From the NCBI RefSeq assembly GCF_000003605.2, contig NW_003135841.1, forward strand, positions 180,394 to 216,784: a DNA stretch of 36,391 nt, read 5' to 3'. The stretch is from Saccoglossus kowalevskii. Its lineage: Eukaryota > Hemichordata > Enteropneusta > Harrimaniidae. Below the pieces are notes generated by a model. The model ran no database searches and was not told the DNA's origin. It saw nothing but the letters and a program-made list of their open reading frames with translations. How positions within the stretch are numbered: position 1 is the first letter of the stretch; each line of letters starts with the position of its first letter. Positions 34,665-36,391 of this stretch are shown in pieces. A program made the position numbers and the translations under genes.

Positions 34665-36147
34665 ATTTCAGGGATACATACTTAACATTTTATTTAAACA
34701 ATCAAAATTAACTTCACAAAAATTATTAATTGTTCAATCAACTGTTTTGATGCCATTGTAGTTGGGTAATGACAATTTACACTTTAATGCTACAGCTGGG
34801 TAAGTGACTTGAAAATCTTGAAAGTCTTAGTAGTTTCTGAATCTGAGGTATACACTAGATTTTATTTATTTGAGTGGGTTAGAGCTCAATTGAAGAGTAT
34901 ATGTCATATTTGTTCTACTTTCACTACTATGGGTTCACGCCAACAGGATCAGTTCTTTTTCTTTAGATAATGGCAATTTTATGGTCAGAGCGCCCTCTAG
35001 TATTTGTGGAGAATCATGTTCATTTGGAATGCTCTGATTGGATGGAAGTTCAAGCCTAGCAAGGTGTGATAGAATTGGCCTGTTATGTTCAGATTCAAAT
35101 AAGCATGAACCACTAATTTTACAGGGAAGTGATACTTATAATGCAGCAAGCTGTTCTAATTGCTGTTGTGGTAGAGTTTTTCTAGTTTCCTGTCAAATGC
35201 ATTTATTGGTCCACTGAGAAATCAAAATAATGTTCCCTGTTACTTAGACTCTTATTGATCAAGGCATTTTAAAAATCATGGGTGTAACTCCCCTCAAGTT
35301 ATGACACGTTGTCCCCCACAGAATAATGGTTGCATCTAATATTAAAATAAAGATGGCGGAGTATAGCGTGGATTCATCTCGTTCTTACTCTGCATTACTT
35401 GGTGTCAATAAAAGATCCTAGAAAGTTAGTATTTATATGCCTGTGTGTTTTTTGTTTGTTTTTTCATTGCTTTTGACTTTCCCAGTATGTTTGTTGCTAT
35501 TGACAACAATCCAGTCCTTTGCGATGCTTCAGTCAATGTTTTTCTTCACTTCCTACCCAGCTCTTCATTGGGCGCTATGTGGCTGGTGGGGTATATGTAG
35601 CACAGACAGTAGCACAATTGTCATATTTAGTGCTCCAGGAAAATATTCTCTATCCATGTGTATTTATATAAATAGATGCAGTTTCTTTGTCTTGAATAAA
35701 ATTAACTGGCTTCATACGTACAGGTATATTTTTTTACCTGTTTCTAGTTGAAATTTAGCCAATCTTATTACCCAAGACAGTTTGACATTTGCCACATGTC
35801 ACAACGCTCATTTCCTAGTGGCTGGAGCTTTTGTTTATATGGAAATTGTCATGGTGAATGGCAAAATCGATGATCAGAGAGTAATAAAAATAAGCACATG
35901 CTTACTCTGCCTGACCCCACTATGAATTAAAAGACTGTTTATGAGGCCATTTATGATGGTTTCATCATGTTTTTATGGAAAAAAAATAATTATAAACTTC
36001 TATGCTCTTTGTACCCAAGGGGGATCCATCATACTAAACAACATGTGTCACTGTTACTAAGAAAAATGTACTTATTTTATATTAAAATTACTGATATATA
36101 TATAAATTTATATAATAACAATCATTCTGCTTTTCATCTCTAACTAG
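34665..36147. other. Stretch without a recognisable gene
   Basis: Mostly AT-rich sequence. A 23-codon frame at about 35353 (ATG in context AAGATGGCGG, starting MAEYSVDSSRS) is too short to support a gene. AGCGCCCTCTAG near 34988 resembles the arms of the element at 6721-6832. The sequence just before 36148 ends in an acceptor-like CTAACTAG. Confidence 0.5.
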
Positions 36148-36391
36148 ACCTACCTAGATTTAGTGACACCAATAAGCCAGATATAGATGTAAGTTTTGAC
36201 AAGCTTACTGTGACCTGGGACAAATGGACTCCTGATGATATTGGAGATGGTCCAGTTGAATCTTACAAAGTATACTACAGAGAGAGTGTGAGATGACTGG
36301 ATATCAAGTCAAGTTATACCAGTCAGTGATCAAGTCAGATGAGTTATACATCACCATCACAGGATACAGTGGTCTACACAATATGAAATTA
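36148..36391 (+). pseudogene. Frameshifted fibronectin type III exon
   Basis: After an acceptor-like CTAACTAG, the plus strand encodes LPRFSDTNKPDIDV, SFDKLTVTWDKWTPDD and GPVESYKVYYRES, a typical fibronectin type III (FN3) first half with its conserved Trp and YKVYYR strand. A stop codon follows at 36294-36296. The rest of the domain is still readable but in other frames: DDWISSQVIPVSDQV, then TITG, then TQYEI at the window end. At least two frameshifts are needed, so this is a decayed exon or a low-quality scaffold end. FN3 arrays of this type occur in receptor tyrosine phosphatases and kinases; the parent gene cannot be named from one domain. Confidence 0.75.

Noticed and set aside
35353-35424. 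Small frame starting in good context (AAGATGGCGG)
   Set aside because: Only 23 codons, no donor site in frame and no known similarity.

Overview
The window looks like AT-rich genomic DNA from an animal, most likely a marine invertebrate. Genes are split into short exons with GT/AG introns. The recognisable proteins are metazoan families: annexin, a sphingomyelin-synthase-family enzyme, a secreted C-type lectin and a fibronectin type III domain. Intergenic and intronic DNA is full of minisatellites, microsatellites and short inverted-repeat (MITE-like) elements. A run of 786 N at 23509-24294 shows that this is a draft scaffold. I cannot fix the phylum; an invertebrate deuterostome or a lophotrochozoan would both fit.

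Layout. (1) 258-2523, minus strand: 5' part of an annexin with a Pro/Ala/Gln-rich N-terminal tail, five coding exons, running off the left edge; a possible 5' non-coding exon lies near 4265. (2) About 4350-9640: no recognisable gene, several MITE-like elements. (3) 9640-15331, minus strand: a four-exon, 336-residue sphingomyelin-synthase-related (SMSr/SAMD8-like) membrane enzyme with altered active-site motifs. (4) About 15.3-24.9 kb: no recognisable gene; a TTTA microsatellite, degenerate tandem arrays and the N gap. (5) 24995-29691, minus strand: a secreted 731-residue protein with two C-type lectin domains joined by a very long acidic low-complexity linker (Glu-Pro tract plus Ser/Glu/Pro/Lys repeats), eight coding exons whose phases all match, a polyA signal near 24912 and a plausible 5' non-coding exon and promoter at 32.28-32.4 kb. 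Its first intron carries a 41-bp minisatellite about 1 kb long. (6) 33.6-36.4 kb: relics, namely an unrecognised coding-like stretch, a LINE fragment (minus strand) and a frameshifted fibronectin type III exon (plus strand) at the right edge.

The three main genes share an orientation but have no evident functional link; nothing suggests an operon or gene cluster. The most interesting items are the two-lectin-domain protein with its repeat-built linker, and the SMSr-like enzyme with Gly at the position where the family has Asp or Glu. All exon joins are my own reading of splice sites and reading phase; no transcript was available.
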